From Deinococcales bacterium (GTDB taxonomy: Bacteria > Deinococcota > Deinococci > Deinococcales > JAAFIG01), in assembly GCA_025359505.1 (NCBI GenBank), contig JANYHH010000015.1, forward strand, positions 1 to 64,000: 64,000 nt of DNA, written 5' to 3'. Of the stretch, positions 27,984-37,038 are shown piece after piece. Position numbers and translations under genes: made by a program. The first letter of the stretch is position 1, and each line of letters begins with the position of its first letter. The notes under the pieces are model-generated. The model was given only the letters and a program-made list of their open reading frames with translations, did not search any database and was not told where the DNA came from.

Positions 27984-28030
27984 GGCGGTAGTTTACTGTC
28001 CGCGCTCTAATCAGACCGTAGGCAGAATGC

Positions 28031-28225
28031 TTAAAAGTGTTTCGGCAATCCAGCTTGCTTCAACACACCGTTCGCCGTGTGCCTCGAGCGGATGCTGCCG
28101 TCAACAACGAAGTGACGCTGGCTGATCGGACTGAGCCAGATTTCATGATCGCCCTTGCCGTACCGAACGAAACTGCAACCAGCGATGTTCAACAACTGCT
28201 TCAAGTCTGGTGTGAAGTCAGCCAC
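28031..28225 (-). CDS. hicA: HicA-like toxin
   Basis: A 64-residue HicA-type mRNA interferase with the double-stranded-RNA-binding-like fold: GCSFVRYGKGDHEIWLSP, in which the catalytic His is in GDHEIW, and the closing SRHTANGVLKQAGL. It starts with GTG, and the G of that codon is shared with the TAG stop of hicB (TAGTG), so the two are translationally coupled. The order antitoxin first, toxin second is less common for hic loci. Confidence 0.88.
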   Translation of the reverse strand: MADFTPDLKQLLNIAGCSFVRYGKGDHEIWLSPISQRHFVVDGSIRSRHTANGVLKQAGLPKHF

Positions 28226-28437
28226 TACGCGACCAATGACAAATCGCGGTGCGCCTCGAGGTGAATCCTCGTATCACTTGGAATGTTTTCCAGTAACTCT
28301 GGAATCATCACCTGAAGTTTTTGACTCAGCAACTCGAGCGTCGCGGCTTCGGTGCATAAGCCCGGCACTTGCGAGCTGTCCGCGACCCAGACCTCGGCAT
28401 CATCGTCCCAAAAGGCGCGAACCGTGAACGTCTGCAT
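28225..28437 (-). CDS. hicB: HicB-like antitoxin (DUF1902)
   Basis: A 70-residue protein with the partial RNase-H-like HicB/DUF1902 fold: FTVRAFWDDDAEVWVADSSQ and GLCTEAATLELL. It would bind and neutralise the HicA toxin encoded next. No separate DNA-binding domain is visible, so autoregulation may differ from standard HicB. The ATG at 28437 is 6 nt after a TACACT box (28444-28449) and has no Shine-Dalgarno (leaderless). Confidence 0.82.
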   Translation of the reverse strand: MQTFTVRAFWDDDAEVWVADSSQVPGLCTEAATLELLSQKLQVMIPELLENIPSDTRIHLEAHRDLSLVA

Positions 28438-28456
28438 GACTCGAGTGTACACGACT

Positions 28457-28717
28457 TCAAGCCGCGCCTCTGACACCGACGTAGTGGCGCTGCTCAATCG
28501 TTGACTCCGAACGGCTGGTGTGCAGCACGAGTAATTCGCGGGTTGGTGCTGTGCGTTTCAGATCGCGGTAAGCCCTGAGCGCAGTCATCGAATCGCCGAA
28601 ACGCTCAATGACCGCTAAATTCTTCAAAAACCGTGTCTGGGCTTGCGATTCCGCCTCGAGCACCTCGAGCAGCAGCCATTGCTGAGGGTGTAACTCGCGG
28701 ATCTCAGTCCAAGTCAT
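28457..28717 (-). CDS. Conserved hypothetical protein, 86 residues
   Basis: A small protein (starts MTWTEIRELHPQQWLLLEVL, ends EQRHYVGVRGAA) of a type also common in cyanobacteria; the function is unknown. It has no membrane segment. The ATG at 28717 is 7 nt after TACACT (28725-28730), so it has its own leaderless promoter, divergent from the VapB-like gene. It lies between two toxin-antitoxin modules and may belong to one of them. Confidence 0.7.
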   Translation of the reverse strand: MTWTEIRELHPQQWLLLEVLEAESQAQTRFLKNLAVIERFGDSMTALRAYRDLKRTAPTRELLVLHTSRSESTIEQRHYVGVRGAA

Positions 28718-28746
28718 GTGGAGAAGTGTACACGAAACAATGTCAC

Positions 28747-28781
28747 TTGAAAGTAAGGACAATCTACTCTAAAGTAAGAAC
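28747..28781 (+). promoter_or_regulatory. vapB promoter with direct-repeat operator
   Basis: TTGAAA (28747-28752), 17-bp spacer, TAAAGT (28770-28775), then 6 nt to the ATG. AAAGTAAGGAC (28750-28760) and AAAGTAAGAAC (28771-28781) are direct repeats with period 21, two helical turns. They overlap the -35 and -10 and are suited to repression by the AbrB-like antitoxin. Confidence 0.75.
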
Positions 28782-29030
28782 ATGAAAATCGTCGCCAAAA
28801 TTACCAGCAAAGGGCAAGTCACGATTCCACTCCAGATTCGCAAAGCGCTGGGCGTGGGCACAGGCGATTACCTCGAGTTCAACACGAAGGGCCCCAATGT
28901 CGAGGTCAAACCTCAGCTCCAAGCCAACCCGTTCCGCCAGTTTCGCAGCGCTAAACGCGGTGGCAAAGGCAAGAGCCTCGTTACGCTGCAAGCGGAATCT
29001 AGGACTGAACGCGGTTGGGACGAAGAGTGA
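28782..29030 (+). CDS. AbrB/SpoVT-type antitoxin (VapB-like)
   Basis: An 82-residue protein with an N-terminal swapped-hairpin DNA-binding domain (VAKITSKGQVTIPLQIRKALGV, GDYLEF) and a C-terminal tail that would bind the toxin. The start is leaderless and fixed by a good promoter. Its TGA overlaps the GTG of the PIN gene, so it is an ordinary antitoxin-toxin pair. Confidence 0.87.
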   Translation: MKIVAKITSKGQVTIPLQIRKALGVGTGDYLEFNTKGPNVEVKPQLQANPFRQFRSAKRGGKGKSLVTLQAESRTERGWDEE

Positions 29031-29452
29031 CGAGCATCGACACCAATATCATCTCGGCGCTTTTAGAGGGCGAAGAAGGACTGGCGGAATTGGCAGAAAG
29101 CGCGTTGCTGAGCGCCGCCGCACGCGGCCAACTGCTGATTTGCGCCCCCGTTTATGCGGAACTGATCGCTAAGCCAAAGCGCAGCGTGGGGAGCGTAAAC
29201 AGCTTCCTCGAGACGACCCGGATCGCTGTGGATTGGACGCTCGAGCCGAGCATCTGGCAATCGGCTGGCATGGCTTTTCAGATGTACGCGATGAACCGCA
29301 GGAAACAAAAACAGTCTCCGCCGCGCCGCATCCTCGCGGATTTCCTGATCGGCGCTCACGCCGCGCAGCGCGATTACACCTTGCTGACGCTCGATCAGCG
29401 CGTGTACAGCAAAAGCTTCCCCAAACTGCGGCTCGAGAAGATAGAAACTTAA
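29027..29452 (+). CDS. PIN-domain toxin (VapC-like)
   Basis: A 141-residue PIN ribonuclease with its acidic residues visible: Asp in SIDTNIISAL, Glu in YAELIA, Asp in ADFLIGAHA and Asp in LLTLDQRVY. It would cleave RNA (typically tRNA) when freed from the antitoxin. It starts at the GTG at 29027, overlapping the antitoxin stop (GTGA); a TTG at 29015 is a less likely start. It ends convergently, overlapping the acetyltransferase gene by four bases. Confidence 0.88.
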   Translation: MTSIDTNIISALLEGEEGLAELAESALLSAAARGQLLICAPVYAELIAKPKRSVGSVNSFLETTRIAVDWTLEPSIWQSAGMAFQMYAMNRRKQKQSPPRRILADFLIGAHAAQRDYTLLTLDQRVYSKSFPKLRLEKIET

Positions 29453-30465
29453 AGCCGCTCGAGGGTCGCGTCCACATCGAGTTGCCAATCGGTGCGCGAC
29501 ATCAACGGTTTGAAACCGAGTGCGTGATTGATGCTGAGCATCGCCGCGTTGCTGTCGGCATTGCCGGTGCGGATGCGATCAACGCTGGGGCGCTCGCGCT
29601 CCAAATGGTCGATCATCGCGGCTTTCAGCCACGCGCCTAAGCGATGCCCGCGATACTCGGGCAATACGCCCGTGCCCCACTGATTGACGATATTCGGGCG
29701 ATTCGGGTGAAAGCCTGTCTCGGTGAAGCCCGCGTAACGCCCCGTCGCACGCTCTTTTGCATATAAAAACCGAAACTCGAGACCGTTAATTCTGCATTGC
29801 TTGACTTGTACGCGCAGATCATCGGGCTTGACCTTGAAATCGTTGAACTCCATCTCGCCACGCGGCGCGGTGTTCATCACCTCGATCACGCGGCAGATCT
29901 CCTCGAGTTGGTTTTCCGGGAATTCGCCGATGTGCCAGCCAATCTCGAAACGCTCCGTCGGCGCGTCGCGCAAGGAGCGCTGCAAATAATCTCGGTCGAG
30001 TTCCGAAAAAAGCAGTTGATTGGTGTGCTCCTCAATGCCCAGTTTCGCCTCGAGCTTCGTGACGAAGGCGCGGCCCGCTGGCACGCGGCCATTGGTGGCG
30101 GTCATCAGTCTGGTTTTACCATCACTGCGGCACGCCTCGAGTAGATCGCGCAGCAGCGCCTTGCCGATGCCGCGCCGACGGTACTCAGGCAGCACCGATA
30201 TCTGCGCCCAAGCCATGTGCGGATTTTGCGTATCAGTCGTGTCCCACTCCGCTGTTGCGTACCCAACGACGGAATCGCCGTCTGTGACCACGAAGGTTTT
30301 GAACCATTCGTGCGGCGATGGATTGCGCCAGTTCGTTAGGTACTCCTCGAGCGGAACCAGCGGGTCTTCGGGCATCGCCTCAGCCCGCATCGCATTGTGA
30401 AATCGGCTCAGCGCCGCCGCTTCAGCGTCCGTCATGTCTTTCGGGATGATGGCTCGAGGGGTCAT
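29449..30465 (-). CDS. Tandem GNAT acetyltransferase
   Basis: A 338-residue protein with two GNAT domains, about 5-150 and 175-338. Acetyl-CoA-binding loops are VLPEYRRRGIGKALL in the first and VLPEYRGHRLGAWLK in the second, with the closing NHALGFKPL. Double-GNAT proteins include mycothiol synthase-like and antibiotic-modifying enzymes. The substrate is unknown. It is a single gene, convergent with the VapC-like gene. Confidence 0.87.
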   Translation of the reverse strand: MTPRAIIPKDMTDAEAAALSRFHNAMRAEAMPEDPLVPLEEYLTNWRNPSPHEWFKTFVVTDGDSVVGYATAEWDTTDTQNPHMAWAQISVLPEYRRRGIGKALLRDLLEACRSDGKTRLMTATNGRVPAGRAFVTKLEAKLGIEEHTNQLLFSELDRDYLQRSLRDAPTERFEIGWHIGEFPENQLEEICRVIEVMNTAPRGEMEFNDFKVKPDDLRVQVKQCRINGLEFRFLYAKERATGRYAGFTETGFHPNRPNIVNQWGTGVLPEYRGHRLGAWLKAAMIDHLERERPSVDRIRTGNADSNAAMLSINHALGFKPLMSRTDWQLDVDATLERL

Positions 30466-30613
30466 GCCACAGGCTAATGCAAAACCAGATACTTGACATC
30501 CTAAAAATGGCGTAGTCGAGGACAGTCACCAGTCACGAATCTCGAGACTCCCTGAAAAGCTCGCTCCATCTCGAGCATCCGTTACCCGCTCTCTCGAGCT
30601 AGAATGCACAGGC

Positions 30614-31033
30614 ATGAGCGTCCACCCTGCCCGTTCTGACATCCACCGTGGCAGCGATGTGCTCGAGGTGCTGACGGGCGAGTACGCGCTGATCAGCTTG
30701 CCGCCCGATACCGTGCTGACGCTGCCCGCGATGGGTGAGCTGCGCGTGCTGGTGCAAGACCCCGTGGAGATCACGCTCATTTTAGAGGTCGCTGCTTGGG
30801 AATTAATCGCCGCTCAACACCCGGATGCCAAAGCCAATCGCGGCTACCGCGCCGTGCGCCTCGCCCAAGACTTTCCTTTGGAGACGGTCGGCGTGATGGC
30901 TAAACTGACCAACGCCCTCGCGCAAGCGGGGGTCAGCATCATGGCTTACAGCACGTTTAAGACCGATGTCGTGCTGGTCAGGCAGTGGGAACTCAACACG
31001 GCGCTCGGGGCGCTGTGGGACTTGCGGTTTTAG
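30614..31033 (+). CDS. ACT-domain protein (CASTOR/ACT_7-like)
   Basis: A 139-residue protein with two ACT-like halves. The second contains PLETVGVMAKLTNALAQAGVSIMAYSTFKTDVVLV, the typical ligand-binding ACT pattern. Such proteins sense amino acids or related ligands. A TAGAAT box at 30600-30605 is 8 nt before the ATG. It stands alone; the target is unknown. Confidence 0.78.
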   Translation: MSVHPARSDIHRGSDVLEVLTGEYALISLPPDTVLTLPAMGELRVLVQDPVEITLILEVAAWELIAAQHPDAKANRGYRAVRLAQDFPLETVGVMAKLTNALAQAGVSIMAYSTFKTDVVLVRQWELNTALGALWDLRF

Positions 31034-31173
31034 ATACGTGCTGTTTTTAGATACGTGCCGTCCACGACTCGAGCCTGAACGCTCGTCGGATACGTGCGTG
31101 ATTTTGCGGCTTCTATGTTCCCAATCCGCTCAACTTCAGCCCAGCCTCAGTCGGATGCGAACAATAGATTTAA

Positions 31174-31533
31174 ATGGCTTCGGTTTTTGTGGTGGATGAC
31201 GATTCTAACGCTGCGCGTTTTCTGGCGCGTGCGCTGAAGCTCGAGGGGTTCGAGACGGCGATTTTTGGCAGTGGCGAGGATTTCTTAATGGCGCTCGAAA
31301 CGCGCATCCCGAGCGTCGTACTGCTGGATCATGATTTGCCGGGACGCAACGGGTTGCAGGTTTTGGAGACGCTGCAAGTGACCGGGATCATGCCGAGGGT
31401 CGTGATGATTACCGGGCGCGAGGCACTGGGTTTGCGCGAAGCGGTGCTCAGGGCTGGTGCGACGGGCTTCGCGGTCAAACCGATTGATTTAGACGCACTG
31501 TTCGTGCTCGTCAACACCGCGCTCGAGGCGTGA
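31174..31533 (+). CDS. Single-domain response regulator
   Basis: A 119-residue receiver domain: acidic pocket VVDDD, phosphorylation Asp in LLDHDLPGRNG, Thr in VMITGR and Lys in FAVKPID. There is no output domain, so it must act by protein-protein contact or as a phosphate shuttle. It is convergent with the PAS histidine kinase 64 bp away, the probable partner. Confidence 0.88.
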   Translation: MASVFVVDDDSNAARFLARALKLEGFETAIFGSGEDFLMALETRIPSVVLLDHDLPGRNGLQVLETLQVTGIMPRVVMITGREALGLREAVLRAGATGFAVKPIDLDALFVLVNTALEA

Positions 31534-31597
31534 CAGCGGAGTCCAACTCCATTTCGAGTGTACGCTGTCTGAGTTTCACTCGAGTAGCGGCTGAGGT

Positions 31598-33121
31598 TCA
31601 AGTGATCAGCGGCAGGGTCACGATCGCGCTCGTCCCCACGCCCACTTGACCCTCGAGCCGAATCTGGCCGCCGTGCGCCAGTGCGATGGCTTTGGCAATC
31701 GCTAAGCCCAAACCCGTACCGTCCTTGGAGCGCTCGCGGCCGTTTGGACTGCGGTAGAAGCGCTCGAACACGCGCTCGGCTTCGCTGGGCGCAATGCCAA
31801 TGCCGGTATCGCGCACGCACATGACCGCTTGTCCACCCTCGAGCCGCAGTTCCAGCGTGATCGCGCCCGCTTCAGGCGTGTAACGCACCGCGTTTTCGAT
31901 CAGGATCAGCAGCAGTTGTCGCAGGTGATCGCGGTCGCCGGACACCCAAGCTGGCTCGAGGGTCACGATGCTGAACTCGTGGGTTTCTGAGAGCGCTTGC
32001 CCTTGCGTCCAAGTTTCACTCAACAACTCGTGCAGGGCCACGCGCTCACGCTGCATCGCCACCGCGTTCTCGCCGCGTGCGAGCGAGAGCAGATTGGCGA
32101 TCAAGCGCTGCATCCTTGAGGCTTCGCTCAGAGCCTCACTGACCATCTCGCGTTGCTCGTCGGGCGGAATGTTGGCGTGGCGGTTCAGCAGTTGCAAGTT
32201 GCCTTTGATCGAGGTCAGCGGGGCCCGCAACTCGTGGCTGACATCGGTCACGAAGCGCTCTTGAGCGGCGCTGAGTTGCCGCAAACGCGACTCGCTGTTT
32301 TGCAGCGCCTTCAGCGCGAGCTGCTGCTCGGAAATGTCGGTGAACGACACGGCGAAGCCGTCACCGGCGGGCGCGGCGGTGCTGCGAAACGTGCGGTCGA
32401 TGCCCTCGTGGGTGTACTCAAACTCGCGCTGCCAGACCTGACCAGTCGTCACGACTTCGACGTAAGCGTCAAACAGGCCCTCGCTGCGATTGCCGGGCAT
32501 TTCGGTCAACAATTGCTTACCGATCAGTTCAGCGCTCGAGCGACCGACGATCCGCTCGGCGGCCGGATTGCAATACAGCCACGTGAAATCCGTGATCTGG
32601 TTGTGTGCGTCGCGCAGGCTTTGGAAGATCATGAAACCGTCGGGCGTGGTCTGCTGCACCGCTCGAAAGCGCGTCTCGCTGATCTGCAACTGGCTTTGCG
32701 TTTCGCGCCGCTCGGTGACATCGCTGGCCATGCCAACGATGTGCGCCTGATCGCTGGGGCCGGGCGTATGTGTGATCGCGTCGCGGCTTTCAAACCAGCG
32801 CCATTGTCCCGTGGTGCGGTCGCGCAAACGGTACTCGGTCTGGGCGACCGTGCCGTTGGGCGCTTGCGCCAAGCGTGCGATGTGCGCTTTGACCAGAGGC
32901 TGATCGTCGACGTGCATCTGCTGCCGCGTGAAATCCGCGCCGAGCGCGATGATCTCAGCAGCGCGGTAGCCGAGCGACTGTGCCCCGGCTTCGTTGACGT
33001 ACAGCGTCGCGCCAGCAGTGATATCGAAGACGTAAATCACGTTCGGGTTCGCCTCGAGCGCTTCGAGGGCCAGCGCTTGGAGTTGACTCGAGGGGGATTG
33101 GGTTTTCAAATCTTGGTTCAC
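31598..33121 (-). CDS. PAS sensor histidine kinase
   Basis: A 507-residue soluble kinase with two PAS domains (about 20-140 and 150-270), a dimerisation domain with the phosphorylated His in FVTDVSHELRAPLTSI, and an ATPase domain (N box LILIENAVRYTPE, G1 DTGIGI, F box FERFYR, G2 GTGLGLAI). No membrane helices are visible, so it senses an internal signal such as redox, light or a ligand. The start is GTG with GGAG 5 nt upstream. The single receiver next door is its likely partner. Confidence 0.9.
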   Translation of the reverse strand: MNQDLKTQSPSSQLQALALEALEANPNVIYVFDITAGATLYVNEAGAQSLGYRAAEIIALGADFTRQQMHVDDQPLVKAHIARLAQAPNGTVAQTEYRLRDRTTGQWRWFESRDAITHTPGPSDQAHIVGMASDVTERRETQSQLQISETRFRAVQQTTPDGFMIFQSLRDAHNQITDFTWLYCNPAAERIVGRSSAELIGKQLLTEMPGNRSEGLFDAYVEVVTTGQVWQREFEYTHEGIDRTFRSTAAPAGDGFAVSFTDISEQQLALKALQNSESRLRQLSAAQERFVTDVSHELRAPLTSIKGNLQLLNRHANIPPDEQREMVSEALSEASRMQRLIANLLSLARGENAVAMQRERVALHELLSETWTQGQALSETHEFSIVTLEPAWVSGDRDHLRQLLLILIENAVRYTPEAGAITLELRLEGGQAVMCVRDTGIGIAPSEAERVFERFYRSPNGRERSKDGTGLGLAIAKAIALAHGGQIRLEGQVGVGTSAIVTLPLIT

Positions 33122-33457
33122 TCGTGCTCCAAATCGGGTCGGAATTGACTTGCGCCATCGTTTAAAAAATGACGACTGGGCAGTTTATGAATTCTGTTAG
33201 AGACAGAACGGAAGCTGGTTCACTTTACAAACGATGCACACCAAGTCTTTCACGGCCGACATTACACTTCATCAGCCAGCCGTTCGCAACTTAAACTACA
33301 AAGCCATTGCGGAATGCGAAAAAATTGCTTCGTAAAGCACGTCCAGCTTAAAACTCCAACTTGACGAATCCACGCAGCTTTCTCAGAGCGACCGATTTTT
33401 GCTCGAGACGTAACTGCTCGAGCAAATGAACGCACCCGACGCGTTTTTACAATGACC
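33122..33457. other. Spacer with stem-loop
   Basis: A 336-bp AT-richer stretch with no recognisable gene. A 10-bp inverted repeat TTTGCTCGAG/CTCGAGCAAA lies at 33398-33426 with a 9-base loop, 32 bases past the SDR stop. It may end the SDR transcript, but the minus strand has no U-tract after it. Confidence 0.5.
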
Positions 33458-34237
33458 TTAAACAGCCGCGCTCATACCGCCATCGAAATTGATCGCGCAA
33501 CCGCTGACGAACGCGGCCCGGGGTGAAACCAAAAACGCGATCAAATCCGCGAACTCCTCAGCCTGCCCGACGCGCCCCAGTGGAATGCCGTTGTCACGCG
33601 GCAGGGTAGAGTAAATCGTTGTCAGCGGCACGCCCGTGGAGGCGCTGCGCCGCACCCACTGGTCAGACTCCACCAGCCCGATCAGCACGGCGTTGACGCG
33701 GATGTTGTCCGCCCCCAAATCCTTGGACATGGCCTTGGTCAGCGCCATGCCCGCCGCTCTGGAAACGCTCGAGGGCATACTGGCAGCGGCTGGAGTCTTA
33801 CCGCCCGTGGCGAGGATGTTGAGGATTGAGCCGCCACCGCTGGCTCTGAGGTGCGGGATCACCAGCTTAGACAACCGAATCGGCGCGTGGAATTTCAGCG
33901 CCAGATCATCGTCCCACGCGGCGTCACTGACTTGCTCGAAAGCTTGCGCGGCCGCTCGTCCCGCGTTGTTGACCAGCGCGTCGATCCGCCCAAAGCGCTG
34001 CACCGTCTGCGCGACTAAATTCTCCAGATGAGCAGGGTTGGTGACATCGGTTTGCACGGCCATGACGTTACCGCCAGCGGCCGCAATCTCGGTGGTGACG
34101 GCTTGCAGCTTCTGCAAGTTGCGGGCGCAAATCACGACGCTCGCGCCCTCCTTGGCCAGCGTCCGCGCCGCGCTCGCGCCGAGTCCGTCGCTGCTGCCGG
34201 TGATGATGACCACTTTGCCGTTCAGTCCCAAATCCAT
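33458..34237 (-). CDS. SDR-family oxidoreductase with atypical active site
   Basis: A 259-residue short-chain dehydrogenase with NAD(P) motif TGSSDGLGASAA, NNAG and the closing FVSGCAINFDGG. The usual YxxxK active site is replaced: the aligned segment reads SMPSSVSRAAGMALTKAM, with no Tyr and with Arg for Lys. The activity is therefore doubtful or different. The ATG at 34237 is 7 nt after TAGAAT (34245-34250), leaderless. The open frame upstream is not coding. Confidence 0.85.
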   Translation of the reverse strand: MDLGLNGKVVIITGSSDGLGASAARTLAKEGASVVICARNLQKLQAVTTEIAAAGGNVMAVQTDVTNPAHLENLVAQTVQRFGRIDALVNNAGRAAAQAFEQVSDAAWDDDLALKFHAPIRLSKLVIPHLRASGGGSILNILATGGKTPAAASMPSSVSRAAGMALTKAMSKDLGADNIRVNAVLIGLVESDQWVRRSASTGVPLTTIYSTLPRDNGIPLGRVGQAEEFADLIAFLVSPRAAFVSGCAINFDGGMSAAV

Positions 34238-34256
34238 GAGCGCAATTCTAAGCCGG

Positions 34257-34802
34257 TCAGGGACGCTGGCGCTCCCAGCGCAGCCGCTCCTTTGAATCCA
34301 ACTCAATGCCGAGAAGCTGCAATAACCCATCCAGATCGTCCCACAGCATCGCGGGTAAGCTCAGCAGCTCGGCCCTCGTCAACCCTGCTCCCTTGTCCTC
34401 CAACTCCGGCTGGTCGTCCGTCTCGAGCACCGTCACCAGCGCACCGTCTGGCTGCTTGACCACGCCGAGCGTTGAGTCGCGCTGCCCCAAGAGCAGCACC
34501 GCATCAAAAGCGCCGTGCCAACGGTGATACAAATGGCTCGAGCGCCCGATGGCGGCCGTACCCATCACGGTTGACAGCAGGTTCACGCGTCCCGATGCCA
34601 GCCAGTGCGCCAGTTCGCACAGCGGCTCCAAAGCGTGCTTGACGGGATTGCCACAGGTCAAGCGCAGCGGCGTGGCCAGTCCGATGTCCAGTTCCAGATC
34701 GCCGTGAACGTCCCACGGATCATCCGTTGCTTTCGCCCCCCTCGCCAGTGAGCGCAGGGTTGCCTCGCCGAGTTCGCTGGGAATGAACCGCACGTGACGC
34801 AT
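34257..34802 (-). CDS. Hypothetical protein, 181 residues
   Basis: An acidic soluble protein (starts MRHVRFIPSELGEATLRSLA) with no family that I recognise. It has no signal or membrane segment. A TAGAAT box at 34809-34814 lies 6 nt before the ATG. The stretch TAGAATtGCGCTCATG is nearly repeated before the SDR gene, so the two promoters are similar. The two genes run in the same direction, 19 bases apart. Confidence 0.65.
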   Translation of the reverse strand: MRHVRFIPSELGEATLRSLARGAKATDDPWDVHGDLELDIGLATPLRLTCGNPVKHALEPLCELAHWLASGRVNLLSTVMGTAAIGRSSHLYHRWHGAFDAVLLLGQRDSTLGVVKQPDGALVTVLETDDQPELEDKGAGLTRAELLSLPAMLWDDLDGLLQLLGIELDSKERLRWERQRP

Positions 34803-34890
34803 GAGCGCATTCTACGAAACTTCTGGCTCGAGGGGGAAAAAGGCGAAAGGCAAAGGGAACTGCTCGGGTTTCGCCTGCCTTTGCTTGCCT

Positions 34891-35400
34891 TCACCAACCC
34901 ATGCTGCCGGGGATGCCTTTGAACGGGCCTACAACGTCAGCCGTGATCCACCCGCCGTAAAAAGGGCCCGGTTGCGGCGTGACGCGCTGACCGTCCACGA
35001 AGCAGCCATCGCCGTCTTGCAGCGCGACGCGCCCCGCGTAGAACGCCAGATACTCCGCGATGGCTTCAAAACCTCGAGACGGGGCGCTGTAATACCACGC
35101 CACTTCATTGCCGTTCAGCGCGTAGTACCGCGCCGCGCCCTTCCACTCGCAGAAACTCGAGCCACCACTTTTCGTCAGGCGCTCCATGCGAATGTCTTCG
35201 GGTGGCAAGTAGTACACCGGCGGGTGCGAGGTCTCCAGTACGCGGTAAGCGCGTGTCGTGTCCGCCAGCAACGCGCCAGCACTGATGATCTGAATGCGCT
35301 TTTGAATCGGCTCCAAACGCGGTGGGCGCGGGTAATCCCAGACGGATTCTTGGCTTTGAGTGGGGCGAATCGGTGTGGGTTTCACACACCCATGATGCAA
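34891..35400 (-). CDS. DUF427-domain protein
   Basis: A 169-residue protein of the DUF427 family, recognised by ISAGALLADTTRAYRVLE, HPPVYYLPPEDI, CEWKGAARYYAL and GGWITADVVGPFKG. The fold is a beta-barrel; the function is unknown. The start may be the ATG at 35400 or a slightly later GTG. A single gene. Confidence 0.82.
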   Translation of the reverse strand: MHHGCVKPTPIRPTQSQESVWDYPRPPRLEPIQKRIQIISAGALLADTTRAYRVLETSHPPVYYLPPEDIRMERLTKSGGSSFCEWKGAARYYALNGNEVAWYYSAPSRGFEAIAEYLAFYAGRVALQDGDGCFVDGQRVTPQPGPFYGGWITADVVGPFKGIPGSMGW

Positions 35401-35561
35401 CCTCGAGCGGCAACTGCACAGCGCTCTGGATTAGATTCTGACTCGGGCGTTTAACCCCTGTTCGCGTCGTACCCATGCCCGCGAGGCTTGCCAGTGAAAC
35501 GAGCCTAAATTGAGCGTTGCCTACTCGAGTTTCACGCGACTCCAGCTTATGATTCGCGGTG

Positions 35562-36914
35562 ATGGCAAGAGTCCAAACGCAGTACAAATGCTCCTCCTGC
35601 GGCTACACCGCTGCCAAGACGCTGGGGCGTTGCCCGAGTTGCAGCGCGTGGAACAGCTTCGAGGAAGTCACCCCGGTCGCCAGCTCAAAATCTGGCTTTT
35701 CCAGCGCCCCTCGAGTCCCCTCGAGCGCGGTCGTGCGCTTAAATACTGTGGCGATGCAGGAAGAGCCGCGCACCCCGAGCGGCGTCTCCGAATTGGATCG
35801 CGTGCTGGGTGGCGGTTGGGTCGCGGGCGGTGTGGTGCTGCTCGGCGGCGAGCCGGGCATCGGTAAAAGCACGTTGCTGCTGCAAGTCGCGGATCACCTC
35901 GCCAAGCGCGGCGAGAAAGTGCTGTACGTCGCAGGCGAGGAGAGCTTGGAGCAGGTGCGCCTGCGGGCCGTGCGGCTCGGCGTTGAAAGCGACATCTTGA
36001 TGACCCGCGACACCAACGCCGACGGCATCGCGGCACTCTTGGAGTTCGAGCGCCCCAAGCTCACCATCGTGGATTCGATCCAGACCGTGCAAGTCGACGA
36101 GGGCGGCGCGACCGGCAGCGTCTCGCAGGTGCGCGAGGCTACAGCCCGCTTGACCCGTGCCGCCAAAGAGACTGGCTGCGCGATGGTGCTGGTCGGTCAC
36201 GTCACCAAGGACGGCACGGTCGCCGGGCCCAAAGTGATGGAGCACATCGTCGACGCCGTGCTGATGCTCGAGTCGGTCGGGCATTACCGCTTGCTCAGGA
36301 GCGTCAAAAACCGCTTCGGGTCGGTCGGTGAGCTGGGTGTCTTTGACATGCAGGAGCGCGGTTTAATCGCCGTGGACAACCCCTCGAGCGCGTTCTTAGC
36401 CGAGCGGCCCGTCGGCGTGCCCGGCAGCGTGATCGCCGCGACGATGGACGGCCAGCGACCGCTGCTGTTGGAGGTGCAAGCCCTCGCTGCCAAGACGCCG
36501 TACCCATCGCCGAAGCGCGTGTCGGTCGGCTTGGATGCCCGTCGCGTGGACGTGATCCTCGCGGTGCTCGAGCGTAGGTTAGAACTGAGCTTGGGTGGTT
36601 TGGATGTCTACGTCAATCTGGCGGGCGGTCTGCGCGTCGTCGATCCCGGCCTCGACTTGGCATTGGCGCTGGCGGTCTACAGTGCGGTGATGATGAAACC
36701 GATGCCCGAAGGGATCGCGGTTTTCGCCGAGGTCGGTTTGGCCGGTGAGGTTCGCAGCGTCTCGCAATCGGCGCGGCGCATCACCGAAGCGCAACGCAGC
36801 GGGCTGCAACGCCTCGTCGCGCCGCCCGGTGCAGCTAAAATCGGTACGAGCAAAAGCAGCGATATCGTCGCGGTGAAAAGCGTCAAAGACGCGATCAGAG
36901 CCGTCTGGGGCTGA
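35562..36914 (+). CDS. radA: DNA repair protein RadA
   Basis: A 450-residue RadA/Sms protein that assists branch migration in RecA-mediated recombination. It has a zinc finger [18 protein letters not shown], a RecA-like ATPase with Walker [10 protein letters not shown], the RadA motif [13 protein letters not shown] and a C-terminal Lon-like domain with GLDARRVD. The ATG at 35562 follows a TATGAT box (35548-35553) at 8 nt. It fits the repair-rich lifestyle of Deinococcus. A PIN-TRAM gene follows after 180 bp, an order seen in other bacteria. Confidence 0.95.
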   Translation: MARVQTQYKCSSCGYTAAKTLGRCPSCSAWNSFEEVTPVASSKSGFSSAPRVPSSAVVRLNTVAMQEEPRTPSGVSELDRVLGGGWVAGGVVLLGGEPGIGKSTLLLQVADHLAKRGEKVLYVAGEESLEQVRLRAVRLGVESDILMTRDTNADGIAALLEFERPKLTIVDSIQTVQVDEGGATGSVSQVREATARLTRAAKETGCAMVLVGHVTKDGTVAGPKVMEHIVDAVLMLESVGHYRLLRSVKNRFGSVGELGVFDMQERGLIAVDNPSSAFLAERPVGVPGSVIAATMDGQRPLLLEVQALAAKTPYPSPKRVSVGLDARRVDVILAVLERRLELSLGGLDVYVNLAGGLRVVDPGLDLALALAVYSAVMMKPMPEGIAVFAEVGLAGEVRSVSQSARRITEAQRSGLQRLVAPPGAAKIGTSKSSDIVAVKSVKDAIRAVWG

Positions 36915-37038
36915 GCGCTTCCTGTCTGGTCTCGAGGGGTTTCGCCTTCACTCAAAGCAGCCCAAGTCATAGGCAAGACGGCGATGCAATCCTTCACTTC
37001 ACATCCTCAGCGCTGTTCGTGAAATACTGAATACAGAC

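Noticed and set aside
30491-30500. TTGACATCC before the ACT-domain gene as its -35
   Set aside because: It is more than 100 bp upstream of the ATG, while a TAGAAT box directly precedes that start.
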